This document shows positions 38,003 to 46,422 of a DNA stretch of 59,609 bases, piece after piece. The notes beneath the pieces were generated by a model that did not search any database, was not told the DNA's origin, and saw only the letters and a program-made list of their open reading frames with translations. The stretch's first letter is position 1, and each line of letters opens with the position of its first letter. A program made the position numbers and the translations under genes. The stretch spans positions 1 through 59,609 of the forward strand of contig JABDIN010000087.1 of NCBI GenBank assembly GCA_013003715.1. Direction: 5' to 3'. Source of the DNA: Desulfobacteraceae bacterium. Its GTDB lineage: Bacteria > Desulfobacterota > Desulfobacteria > Desulfobacterales > Desulfosarcinaceae.

Positions 38003-39268
38003 TTAATTCTTAAGCTCCGCCTGAAACTGCTGATTGAACGTCCGCTTCAAACTGTCCAAGGGCAGAATGGGAGATTGTCCCAGTGGACACAGAGAGGAGT
38101 CAGCCATGTATCGGGCTTCGGCACACATACGATCCAGAAGCGCAGTGTTTTCCGAGGAGTTGGAGACCTTCTCATCCATCATTTTCGCCAGGATGGTGGT
38201 GCCCACCCGGCAGGGCACGCACTTGCCGCAGGATTCATGTTTGAAGAAATCCAGTATGGAGCGGGTCATATCCACCAAGGAACGATGATGGCCCATGACG
38301 ATCACCGCCCCGGATCCCAGTACCGCGTCCATTTTTTTAAGGGCGTCGAAACTCATGGGGGTCTCCAGTGCCGATGCGTCCACGAAAGTACCGGCTGCCC
38401 CGCCTAACAGGGCGGCCTTGAATGTGCTGCCCGGGGTCATGCCACCGGCCAGGCCGTTGATCAATTGACCGAGGGTGACATCCATTTTTGTCTCGTAGTA
38501 CCCCGGACGCTTCACATCCCCACTGATGGTGAATATTTTCGTGCCCGGAGAGTCCGGTGTGCCAAGCTGCAGATATTGTTTGGCTCCATGGGTCATAATG
38601 AATGGGATCTGGGAAAAGGTCTCCACATTGTTGATGAGTGTGGGCACTCCCCACAAGCCGTGTTCCGCCGGGAAAGGGGGTTTGATCCGCGGGTAACCCC
38701 GCTTACCTTCCAGGGATTCCAGCAGGGTGAGCTCCTCCCCGCAAAGATAAGATCCGGCGCCGAGTCTGATTTTCAGGTCGAGGTCGAATCCGCTACCCCC
38801 AATGTTCGTTCCCAGGTATCCTTTTTCTCTCGCTGCTTCCAGAGCTTTTTCAATCCGGGAGATGGATTTACAATACTCTCCCCGGATATAGATATAACCC
38901 GAGGTTGCCCCCACGGCATAAGCGGCGATGATCATGCCTTCGATGAGAATATGGGGATCATTCTCCATGATGATCCGGTCCTTGAATGTGCCGGGCTCGC
39001 CTTCGTCGGCGTTACAGACGATATATTTGGGTCCGCAATGCCGGCAATAGGCTTCGCTGGTAAAGCGTTCCTTGACACCGGTGGGAAAACCGGCGCCGCC
39101 CCGGCCCCTCAGATTGGCTTCGGTGAGTTCATCGATGATTATCTCCGGGGGCATGCCCAGAACTCTTTTCAGGCCCTCGTATCCCCCTTCACGAAGATAA
39201 TCTCCAATCGCTTCCGGATCGATGCGGCCCACATTTTTCAGCGATATTCTGTGTTCTTTAACAATCAT
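38003..39268 (-). CDS. NuoF/HydB-like flavoprotein subunit
   Basis: NADH-binding FMN subunit of 421 residues, homologous to NuoF. It has GRGGAGFPTG (55-64) and CNADEGEPGTFKDR (FMN loop). GAGSYLCGEELTLLESLEG provides NADH contacts, and a [4Fe-4S] site lies at C347, C350, C353 and C394 (SCGKCVPCRVG...SLCPLG). The N-terminal thioredoxin-like and C-terminal ferredoxin extensions of HydB are missing. It lies 9 bp after the NuoE-like gene and 47 bp before fdhA. It should pass electrons between the formate dehydrogenase and NAD(H). Confidence 0.94.
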   Translation of the reverse strand: MIVKEHRISLKNVGRIDPEAIGDYLREGGYEGLKRVLGMPPEIIIDELTEANLRGRGGAGFPTGVKERFTSEAYCRHCGPKYIVCNADEGEPGTFKDRIIMENDPHILIEGMIIAAYAVGATSGYIYIRGEYCKSISRIEKALEAAREKGYLGTNIGGSGFDLDLKIRLGAGSYLCGEELTLLESLEGKRGYPRIKPPFPAEHGLWGVPTLINNVETFSQIPFIMTHGAKQYLQLGTPDSPGTKIFTISGDVKRPGYYETKMDVTLGQLINGLAGGMTPGSTFKAALLGGAAGTFVDASALETPMSFDALKKMDAVLGSGAVIVMGHHRSLVDMTRSILDFFKHESCGKCVPCRVGTTILAKMMDEKVSNSSENTALLDRMCAEARYMADSSLCPLGQSPILPLDSLKRTFNQQFQAELKN

Positions 39269-39277
39269 AAATCAATG

Positions 39278-39742
39278 TCACCGGGTTGAGGATTTACGGA
39301 TGGCGGTAATGATCTGTTCGCAGGATTCCGGCGTTAGGGAACCGTAAACCTTGTCATTGATCATCATGGCCGGGGCTTTTTCACACAATCCGAGGCATTC
39401 TGCAGTCTCCAGGGAGAACAATTCGTCTGATGTGACGCCGCCGGCAGGGATACCCAGAATCGACACCAGATGGTTCAACAGGCTATCCGTTCCCATCATA
39501 CGGCATACCGGCGACTTGCATACCCGGATGACGAACTCTCCCCTGGGTGTTGTACTGAACATGGTGTAATATTCCACGACACCGTAAACAGCACTTTGGG
39601 TAATCTTCAAGTAATCGGCCACCCATGCCATATCCTCTGCTGAAATGTAGTTGCGGGGATTATGATTCTGGATGTGATGGAGAATCATGATTAAATTTTC
39701 ATTCACCGGCTCAAATGTCCGGACTATCTCGGCCGTTTTCAT
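39278..39742 (-). CDS. NuoE/HydC-like [2Fe-2S] subunit
   Basis: A 154-residue thioredoxin-like [2Fe-2S] protein. The cluster ligands are C75 and C80 (VCKSPVC) and C116 and C120 (ECLGLC). The N-terminal helical part contains YISAEDMAWVADYLKIT and GVVEYYTMF, typical for NuoE. It is the first gene of the nuoE-nuoF-fdhA transcription unit, with AGGTGAT upstream of the ATG. Confidence 0.94.
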   Translation of the reverse strand: MKTAEIVRTFEPVNENLIMILHHIQNHNPRNYISAEDMAWVADYLKITQSAVYGVVEYYTMFSTTPRGEFVIRVCKSPVCRMMGTDSLLNHLVSILGIPAGGVTSDELFSLETAECLGLCEKAPAMMINDKVYGSLTPESCEQIITAIRKSSTR

Positions 39743-39829
39743 TTGCGCAAATCACCTGTTCGAATTTTTCCCGACGATATAGTAAGCGATTTTCCATGTC
39801 AATGCGGGGGGGAAGTTAAATGATTGTGC

Positions 39830-40486
39830 CTAATACACCCACCCCAAAAACCCCATGCTGATTACGTTGGCCGCGGTGACAATGGTGTACAGGCCGGATA
39901 CGGCCCATATCCTGGCGCGAAGGGTTTTTAAGTTCAGTACGATGATGACGGCGACGTAAAAATGAAAATACCCGAATAGAAATATCAGCCACACACCGGC
40001 CGGCGAACGAGTCCACCACGGATATTCCCACACGAGTAACCCGCCTATATTCAGCAGGCATTCCACAATCACACAGAAGGTGGCATAACCGATGGCCCAG
40101 AACCAGCGGTCGGGTAGGCCGAGGATTTTGGTTTCAGGGTCATCGGAAAGGGTGTGGTAGAAAATGATACCGGAAAGGGCGAACATGAACATGATTTCGA
40201 TATTCCACCCCACCATGGTTCGCAATGCCGTGGGACCCGGGGTGGTCCACAGTGCGGAATGCTGGGTGAGATAAAATATCCAGCCGTTCCAGGTTTCATT
40301 GAAAAAATCCACGCCGAACAGGGTCAAACCGGCGATAATTGCGTCCCAATTTCCGGTGGCACGGGCTTTTTTTATTTCAGTGGTATAGATGTAAAAAACA
40401 ATTGCCAACAGGGGGATGACATACCATTGCAACGTTGAAAGATCTCTTAATCCGTCTAGGGCCTGTAGGGAGGCTGCGGTGGGCAT
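39830..40486 (-). CDS. Seven-helix membrane protein of unknown function
   Basis: A 218-residue integral membrane protein. I chose the ATG giving MPTAASLQALDGLRD, because GAGGAGA lies upstream; an earlier in-frame ATG (12 codons) is weaker. About seven hydrophobic segments are visible. Motifs are VDFFNETWNGWIFYLTQHSALWTTPG and GLPDRWFWAIGYA, rich in Trp and His. I do not recognise a named family. It lies 87 bp upstream of the formate dehydrogenase genes on the same strand and may be co-transcribed. A role in that complex is conjecture. Confidence 0.6.
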   Translation of the reverse strand: MPTAASLQALDGLRDLSTLQWYVIPLLAIVFYIYTTEIKKARATGNWDAIIAGLTLFGVDFFNETWNGWIFYLTQHSALWTTPGPTALRTMVGWNIEIMFMFALSGIIFYHTLSDDPETKILGLPDRWFWAIGYATFCVIVECLLNIGGLLVWEYPWWTRSPAGVWLIFLFGYFHFYVAVIIVLNLKTLRARIWAVSGLYTIVTAANVISMGFLGWVY

Positions 40487-40686
40487 TTGGGTTTCTCCTC
40501 TGATTGAAGTCGGATCATTCAAATCACGATGAATTAGTGTTTGGCCTGTTTGTCATGATTCTACCACATGATGCGCCGGTGAAAAAGGTTGTTCGTGTGA
40601 ATCCCCGTCCCATGCAAGCCATGCGGGTACCCGTAACAGATAATTTCCAAGGTATTTCGTGGTTTAAAAAAATAAAAGACCCAATC

Positions 40687-40948
40687 AACCACGAAATACA
40701 CGAACAGGACCAGGGGCTCTTTTCGCCTTTGGCGAGGTTTGGCTATACCGTTATTATTCTCCCGGCAACCAATCATATTAACCCCGTCATGCCGGACCTG
40801 ATCCGGCATCCAGAATCGATACTGGATTTCGGCGTTCGCCGGAATGACGAATGTGGGGTTTCCAATCACCGGTTTAATATCAGACCATATGCCCTTCTTC
40901 GGCGAAGCCGACCAGATTTTTTCAGTTCTTTTTTCGTGTATTTCGTGT
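40687..40948. repeat. CACGAA element, copy 5, with nested repeat insertion
   Basis: A CACGAA element with shortened arms (AACCACGAA-ATACACGAA at the left, the inverse at the right). Its middle is interrupted by a third repeat type (40785-40850). That type pairs CGTCATGCCGG...GATCCGGCATCCAG with CTGGATTTCGG...CCGGAATGACGA, a palindromic repeat well known from many proteobacterial genomes. A partial hairpin repeat precedes it (GCGGGTACCCG near 40625). The gap 40487-41234 holds nothing else I can support. Confidence 0.7.
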
Positions 40949-41234
40949 TTAAATATATAACTAATCAGCCGCCACCCGATTCGTTTCGGGTTGTTGTTCT
41001 GTATTCCTGTTGAATCGATATTTGATGTGATACCTATCATCCTCCCACAGTTTACCCTGATGAGTTTTTGCAAAAACTGATTTCTGAATTTCTTGACTTG
41101 CATTCCCAAATACGCACGGGGTCTTAACCCTTCCGGAATGACGGCGACTTTTATTGTCTGAAGCTTTTTTTACACTGGATGATACCCGGTCATGGCAAAC
41201 AAGGAAAATAACCCTATTTCCCTGGAGGTGATCC

Positions 41235-43094
41235 ATGGACTATATTTCTGAAAAAATGGGCTCATGGCAGATCAATGGTGACGATAAAAGCGGTCAGGTC
41301 AGGTTCGGCCTCTTTTTTCCGGACGAGGACCATGGCCTCCGACACCAGATTAAAACCATTCAGGTCTGCGGGAGCTTTCAAAAAACCATTGGACTGCCAA
41401 CAGATTGGGATACGGCTTCGGCACCTTTTCTGGAAAAAACCGTACACCCTGAAGGCGAGGTTTGGCAGTTCACAACTTCCCGGGATCTGCCCGCTGATTT
41501 CTATGAATATAAATATTATGTCACCTTCAACGATTCGGAAGAATCCGAAAGGTGGGTGAGTGATCCCTGCGCCCGATACGGCGGAAGAGAGAATATGAAT
41601 GCCGCTGTTGTTGTTGGCGGCAGCCAGCCGGCGGATAATTCCATTGCCCCAGTGGCGGGAGGGCGTAAACCGCTTCGGGACCTGGTCGTGTATGAAATGA
41701 TGATCGATGATTTCACGGCGGAATATCGCGGCGTGAGATCACCCCTGGATGCAGTTCGTGACAAATTGCCCTATCTGGTCGATCTGGGGTGCAACGCAAT
41801 TCTCTTCATGCCCTGGACGGCCTGGAACGATGATAAATTCAGTTGGGGGTATACGCCGTCGCTCTATTATTCCGTGGCCTATCGATATGCCAATGATCTG
41901 AATGCGCCCGTTGAAAAACTGTCCTGGTTGAAAAAACTCATCCATGAGTGCCATCAACTGGGCATTCATGTCATCATGGACGGCGTTTTCAATCATGTTT
42001 ATACGGGATTTCCGTACAAGATGTTTTACCGGACTTACGATGGGGACTGCCCATACACCGGCAAATTTTACGGTGAATTTGACGGGCTCCAGGATCTCGA
42101 TTTCAATAAGAACTGCACCCAGGACCTGATATTGGACGTCTGTCGGTATTGGATCGATATTTTTAAAATAGATGGTATCCGTTTTGACAACACGGTCAAT
42201 TTTTATCACAAGGGGGACAACAGGGGCCTGCCCGTACTGATGGAAAAAATTGAAAACAAACAAGTAAATGCCGATGAGGTGAATTTTTCTCTCACTTTGG
42301 AGCATTTGAAAAAAGACGCTGTCGATGTTACCAGAAGCACCCGGGCAACCAGTTACTGGGACAATGCCCTGCATGAGCAATGTTTCAATAGTCTTTTGAA
42401 TGGAAGCATCCAGCCGGATCTTTTAAATTCGTTGAACAACAATCGTTACCTTCGTGGAACGGGCAAGGTGCCGACGACATACATCAGCAACCACGATCAT
42501 TCCCATGTGGCATGGCAGGCCGGGGCGGCTCACAATAGCGGTGCACTCGAGTGGTACCGCACCCAACCTTATGCCATCGCCCTGATGACATTGCCCGGCG
42601 TTCCCTTGATCCGGAACGGGCAGGAGTTTGCCGAGGAGTACTGGATTCCAGAGGACGATGCGGGGAGTAATCGGCGGGTCCAGGCACGGCCCCTACATTG
42701 GAGTTACAGCAGGGACCGTTTCGGCAGGGCATTGAGAAGAGTCTATTCCCGGCTGACGGATCTCCGGCATCATTACCCGGTACTGCGGGCAGACGGTTTT
42801 TACCCCGATTTTTGGGAACCATGGCAGACGCGTTTCAATCCGGAGGGCGTCGGTGTGGATACGGAAAAACAGCTTGTGGTTTATCGCCGGTATCATGTGG
42901 ATAACCATGGCTCCCTGATGCATGCGGTGATTGTTTTGAATTTTTCCGCTTCCGGGCATGGGTTGACACTGACTTTTCCGGAGGATGGCCAGTGGGTCGA
43001 CCTTTTGGCTGAACCGCGACACCCTGTCCATGTCAATGATCGTCACATTTATCTCGATGTCCCCGCCCACTGGGGCTGTATTTTTTACAAGTAA
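41235..43094 (+). CDS. GH13-family alpha-glucan-active enzyme
   Basis: A cytosolic 619-residue glycoside hydrolase family 13 protein with no signal peptide. The N-terminal ~140 residues form an E-set/CBM48-like beta domain. The (beta/alpha)8 barrel has region I DGVFNHV (249-255), region II GIRFDN with nucleophile D318, region III TLEH with acid/base E356 and region IV SNHDHSH with D421. The C-terminal beta domain ends WGCIFYK. Amylase, maltodextrin-glucosidase and branching-type activities cannot be separated from the sequence. The ribosome-binding site is GGAGGTGA, 6 bp upstream. It stands alone between repeat elements. Confidence 0.9.
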   Translation: MDYISEKMGSWQINGDDKSGQVRFGLFFPDEDHGLRHQIKTIQVCGSFQKTIGLPTDWDTASAPFLEKTVHPEGEVWQFTTSRDLPADFYEYKYYVTFNDSEESERWVSDPCARYGGRENMNAAVVVGGSQPADNSIAPVAGGRKPLRDLVVYEMMIDDFTAEYRGVRSPLDAVRDKLPYLVDLGCNAILFMPWTAWNDDKFSWGYTPSLYYSVAYRYANDLNAPVEKLSWLKKLIHECHQLGIHVIMDGVFNHVYTGFPYKMFYRTYDGDCPYTGKFYGEFDGLQDLDFNKNCTQDLILDVCRYWIDIFKIDGIRFDNTVNFYHKGDNRGLPVLMEKIENKQVNADEVNFSLTLEHLKKDAVDVTRSTRATSYWDNALHEQCFNSLLNGSIQPDLLNSLNNNRYLRGTGKVPTTYISNHDHSHVAWQAGAAHNSGALEWYRTQPYAIALMTLPGVPLIRNGQEFAEEYWIPEDDAGSNRRVQARPLHWSYSRDRFGRALRRVYSRLTDLRHHYPVLRADGFYPDFWEPWQTRFNPEGVGVDTEKQLVVYRRYHVDNHGSLMHAVIVLNFSASGHGLTLTFPEDGQWVDLLAEPRHPVHVNDRHIYLDVPAHWGCIFYK

Positions 43095-43100
43095 AGGCAT

Positions 43101-43390
43101 TCAGAATCGATATTGATTCCGGTGTTCGCCGGAATGATGAACGGGAGGTATTCAATCACCGGTTTAATATCCGACCATATGCCCTTCTTCGGCACAGCCG
43201 ACCAAATTTTTTCAGCTCTTTTTTCGTGTGTTTCGTGTATTTCGTGGTTTAAAAAATAAAAGATCAATCGACCACGAAACACACGAAATACACGAACAGG
43301 ACCAAGGGGCTCCTTCACCTTCGGCGATGTTTGAATATTCCTCAATTATCCGACCATATGCGGTGCTTCGAAGAAGCCTCCCTAATCCTT
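43101..43390. repeat. CACGAA element copies 6 and 7, adjacent
   Basis: The right half of one element ends at 43253 with the arm TTCGTGTGTTTCGTGTATTTCGTGG. The left half of another begins at 43269 (ACCACGAAACACACGAAATACACGAA). A partial copy of the CCGGAATGA-type repeat precedes them (43101-43140). The second element is truncated after its middle. No gene is supported in the gap 43095-43530. Confidence 0.7.
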
Positions 43391-43530
43391 CCTCTGTAAA
43401 ACTTTTGTAAAATTACTCCGCCATTATTTTACATTTGTTTGAATTGTACTTTCCTCCCTTTCACGACATGCTTTACTCATTTTACCGGATCAATATTCCG
43501 TAACATAAATCATGTTCTGTTGAGGCTGAT

Positions 43531-44268
43531 ATGTTGGAGGGGGGGAGGATGTTGCTTTTTCGCCTGATCATTTCAATTTTATTGTGGTGGGGTGTTGTGG
43601 CCGGATGTTATGGTGATCCTGTGCCGTCATCTCAAAGATCCAGATCAGTCATTTCCCAAGTGAAGCCGGGATTGGCCGCGGAATTGTCTCAGGACGGGTT
43701 TGCCTGGGGGGCTCCCGTTTTCATGAGGATATTCAAAAAGGAGAAGAAACTTGAACTTTGGCTCGGGGATCATCGGGGATTCAGATTATTCAAGTCCTAC
43801 ACGATCTGCACATACGGCGGGCAGGGATTGGGACCGAAAACCGTCCAGGGAGACGGGAAGGCGCCGGAGGGATTCTATTATGTGGCTCCCCGGCAACTCA
43901 ATCCATACAGTGATTACTATTTAGCATTTAATCTCGGCTATCCCAATGCCTATGATCGGGTGCACCGGCGCACCGGCAGTGCATTGATGGTCCATGGGTA
44001 TTGCGTCTCAATCGGCTGTTTCGCCATGACGAACAAACAGATGAGTGAGATTTATACTCTGGCCGATGCCGCCCTGCGGAATGGACAGACCTTCTTCCGG
44101 GTCCATATTTTCCCGTTCCGGATGACCAAGAGTAACATGAAAAAAAATGCGTCTTCCCCCTGGATCGTTTTCTGGCGAAATCTGAAGAGGGGATATGATA
44201 TGTTCGAGGAGCGTCATTCCCCGCCAAACGTGGTGGTCCGCGACAGGTCGTATTGTTTTGAACCATGA
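43531..44268 (+). CDS. L,D-transpeptidase-like (YafK/YkuD) lipoprotein
   Basis: An exported 245-residue protein with a YkuD-type catalytic motif, MVHGYCVSIGCFAMTN. His155 and Cys163 are the expected catalytic pair, with Ser160 and Gly162 between. The arrangement is that of the YafK/DpaA group, which includes the enzyme that cuts Braun lipoprotein from peptidoglycan. The N-terminus is a signal peptide with a lipobox-like VVAGC, so it may be a lipoprotein. A second ATG six codons downstream has an equally good GGAGG-type site and is a possible start. Whether it makes or cuts cross-links is open. Confidence 0.82.
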   Translation: MLEGGRMLLFRLIISILLWWGVVAGCYGDPVPSSQRSRSVISQVKPGLAAELSQDGFAWGAPVFMRIFKKEKKLELWLGDHRGFRLFKSYTICTYGGQGLGPKTVQGDGKAPEGFYYVAPRQLNPYSDYYLAFNLGYPNAYDRVHRRTGSALMVHGYCVSIGCFAMTNKQMSEIYTLADAALRNGQTFFRVHIFPFRMTKSNMKKNASSPWIVFWRNLKRGYDMFEERHSPPNVVVRDRSYCFEP

Positions 44269-44405
44269 CCCCATGGATGCAGGGAGCGCGCATATGGCGC
44301 ATTCTCCCTGATCCTGTATGGCGTTGTTATGCAAATTGCATGATCCAAACGATTCAATGGAATAGACCACCGCCGGTTAAGCTTACCTCATCCGACAAAT
44401 CTGTC

Positions 44406-46001
44406 TTACCATTCCAGCAGGTACGGATCACTGATATCATTGACCGGATCAGTTGGGACCGTCTTGCCGGCGGGCGGCAGGATACGGTGTTCCACCCAAT
44501 CTTCCAGGTACATGAAGGCCCTTTGGGCGTAGGCCTGCATCGGTGTCAATTCGTCGGCAGCACCTTCATTGCCCGGAATACCGTCGAAATTGAAATCAAC
44601 CAATCCGTCAGCGTGGGCATCAACGTGGGGTCCGTTTTCAATGACATAGAGCCGGTGCAGCCGCCGTTTCCCATTCTTCTCTATCGCCCGACGGTAGGCG
44701 ATGGAATGCGCGTTCATGGCCAAAAGTCCGTCCGAATCTCCCACGATGGTAATCATCGGGACTCTGAATTTGGCAGTATTGGCGTTGGCCAGTGCAGACG
44801 CCACACCCTCATCCGTCCAGCCGCCATCAACCGCATATTCCAGCCAATCATACAACGGCGGTCTCAGATCTGGCTGGCCGGGATCGGCGAAACAACTGTA
44901 GACCGCTGATTCCACGGCATCATCACCAAGGAGTTCGGCCCTGTAGACATACGATATCAGGTTTTGGTAGCCCACACCTTTCCAGTGCTCGTATCCGGGA
45001 ACATTTTTATAGGCATCATAATTGGTGTTGTAAAATCCCCAGAAGATATCCGAATTGTCATTGAATCCGACATCCTGCATTACCGGACGGACGGAGGGGT
45101 AACGGGGGTATTGTTCATACTGGGCAGGGGTGGTCAAGGTATCCGGGGAATATGCCCATCCCATGTTCAGGGTAGCAGTATCCATATGTTTCACCAGGGT
45201 GTCGGCGGCTGCGTATTCCTCCATCGACACCTCACCATCCCTGTCCGTATCCAGCGTCTTTCGATCGGCAAAGTAGGTACCGGACCAATCCAGTCCCCCA
45301 TGGAACATGCGATGCCGGCGGGGATGATCATTATCGATTTCAAGTGCCCGGCGAACCTGGTAGCCGCCGTTGGAAAGTCCCACGGCATACACCCGATGCA
45401 CCCATCGGTGGGTGGCCCGGATGAGACGATGCTTGGCCCATCGGGCCATGTCGTGCATCATCCGGCCCCAATGCCGGGAAGGATGGGTGCCGGACAGCAT
45501 GGTGGCCATGCCGCCGTCCAGTCCCTTGTTCCCGGAAACGACCGCGTAGCCGTCCGCCAGCAGCCAGGGGACCAGCATGGCCTCATTTGCATATTCGTTT
45601 CGTAGCCCCGGCGTGCCGCACACCACCAGCTTGCCATTCCAGTGGTCCGGGAGTTTCAGCGTGATCCATTGTTTTCGACCTTCGACGTCCAGAATTCCGG
45701 TGGATTCATAACCGGAAATGACCTGATGGGGTTGATACAGTGTGCTGTGGAGGCGATTGGCCTGGATTCGCCGGGCTTTTTGCTTTTCTCTGTCCGGAAG
45801 TGTATTTGGATCGATTGTCCAATAGTTGATATGGGCCAGTCCTCCGGATTCATCATCGCCTGAATAGTAGATCACGTCCGATTCCATCAACCCCCTAACT
45901 AAGTGGTTTGGATTTTTACAAGCATAGGTGTTTTGCAGCCCCAATGAAAAGACAACCAGGAAGATAAACAATCCGGCTTTTAACAAATGTTGTACCCTCA
46001 T
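44406..46001 (-). CDS. Secreted esterase-like alpha/beta hydrolase with EF-hand
   Basis: A 531-residue exported protein. I chose the ATG at 46001 (MRVQHLLKAGLFIFLVVFSL), which gives a clean signal peptide and has GGGAGGAG upstream; the frame stays open further but unsupported. The alpha/beta-hydrolase nucleophile elbow is GLSNGGYQVRRALE. An Asp in TIVGDSDGLL and a His in ENGPHVDAHADG can complete the triad. The sequence resembles tannase/feruloyl esterase and 3-hydroxybutyrate oligomer hydrolase groups. An EF-hand, DTDRDGEVSMEEY, lies inside the lid-like region and suggests calcium binding. The substrate is unknown; it may be an ester or PHB oligomer. Confidence 0.8.
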   Translation of the reverse strand: MRVQHLLKAGLFIFLVVFSLGLQNTYACKNPNHLVRGLMESDVIYYSGDDESGGLAHINYWTIDPNTLPDREKQKARRIQANRLHSTLYQPHQVISGYESTGILDVEGRKQWITLKLPDHWNGKLVVCGTPGLRNEYANEAMLVPWLLADGYAVVSGNKGLDGGMATMLSGTHPSRHWGRMMHDMARWAKHRLIRATHRWVHRVYAVGLSNGGYQVRRALEIDNDHPRRHRMFHGGLDWSGTYFADRKTLDTDRDGEVSMEEYAAADTLVKHMDTATLNMGWAYSPDTLTTPAQYEQYPRYPSVRPVMQDVGFNDNSDIFWGFYNTNYDAYKNVPGYEHWKGVGYQNLISYVYRAELLGDDAVESAVYSCFADPGQPDLRPPLYDWLEYAVDGGWTDEGVASALANANTAKFRVPMITIVGDSDGLLAMNAHSIAYRRAIEKNGKRRLHRLYVIENGPHVDAHADGLVDFNFDGIPGNEGAADELTPMQAYAQRAFMYLEDWVEHRILPPAGKTVPTDPVNDISDPYLLEW

Positions 46002-46422
46002 TTTCCATCTCCTCCCCTGATTTGCGTGATTGAGTAGAATAACTTGTCCGTTTCTCTGAATCCGAAAGTCTGCGTTGGTTAATGTGTATCCGGATGAAAA
46101 AAAAGACAAAGGATCAATTCTCAAAATGCAAATCCCGGGCCATTGGAAAAAGTCGTCTCCGGTGTAAATCAAGTAGACGGATAAATTTTATATAAGGGCG
46201 TGATGACGTGTGTTGATGGGCAGACAGCGTTTCTAATACAGCCAGTGGAAAAAAGGTGAATAAAATATGGTGTGTAGAGGGTTAGAGACATGTATCGGAT
46301 GCGCGACACATTTGTTTACATTTATGCAGCAATGGAGAGCAGAGAGAGGTAAGTGGTAAGTGGTGAAACAGGCGTGCCCATCTGCAGAAGGCGGTGTTTA
46401 CGATTCACGTTTGGAGATGTAT
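46002..46422. other. Intergenic stretch, nothing recognised
   Basis: About 420 bp between the esterase gene start and the Clp-like gene end. No repeat element or gene is supported in it. Confidence 0.4.

Noticed and set aside
38465-39289. 274-codon plus-strand frame
   Set aside because: It is opposite the NuoF-like gene, whose motifs are unambiguous.
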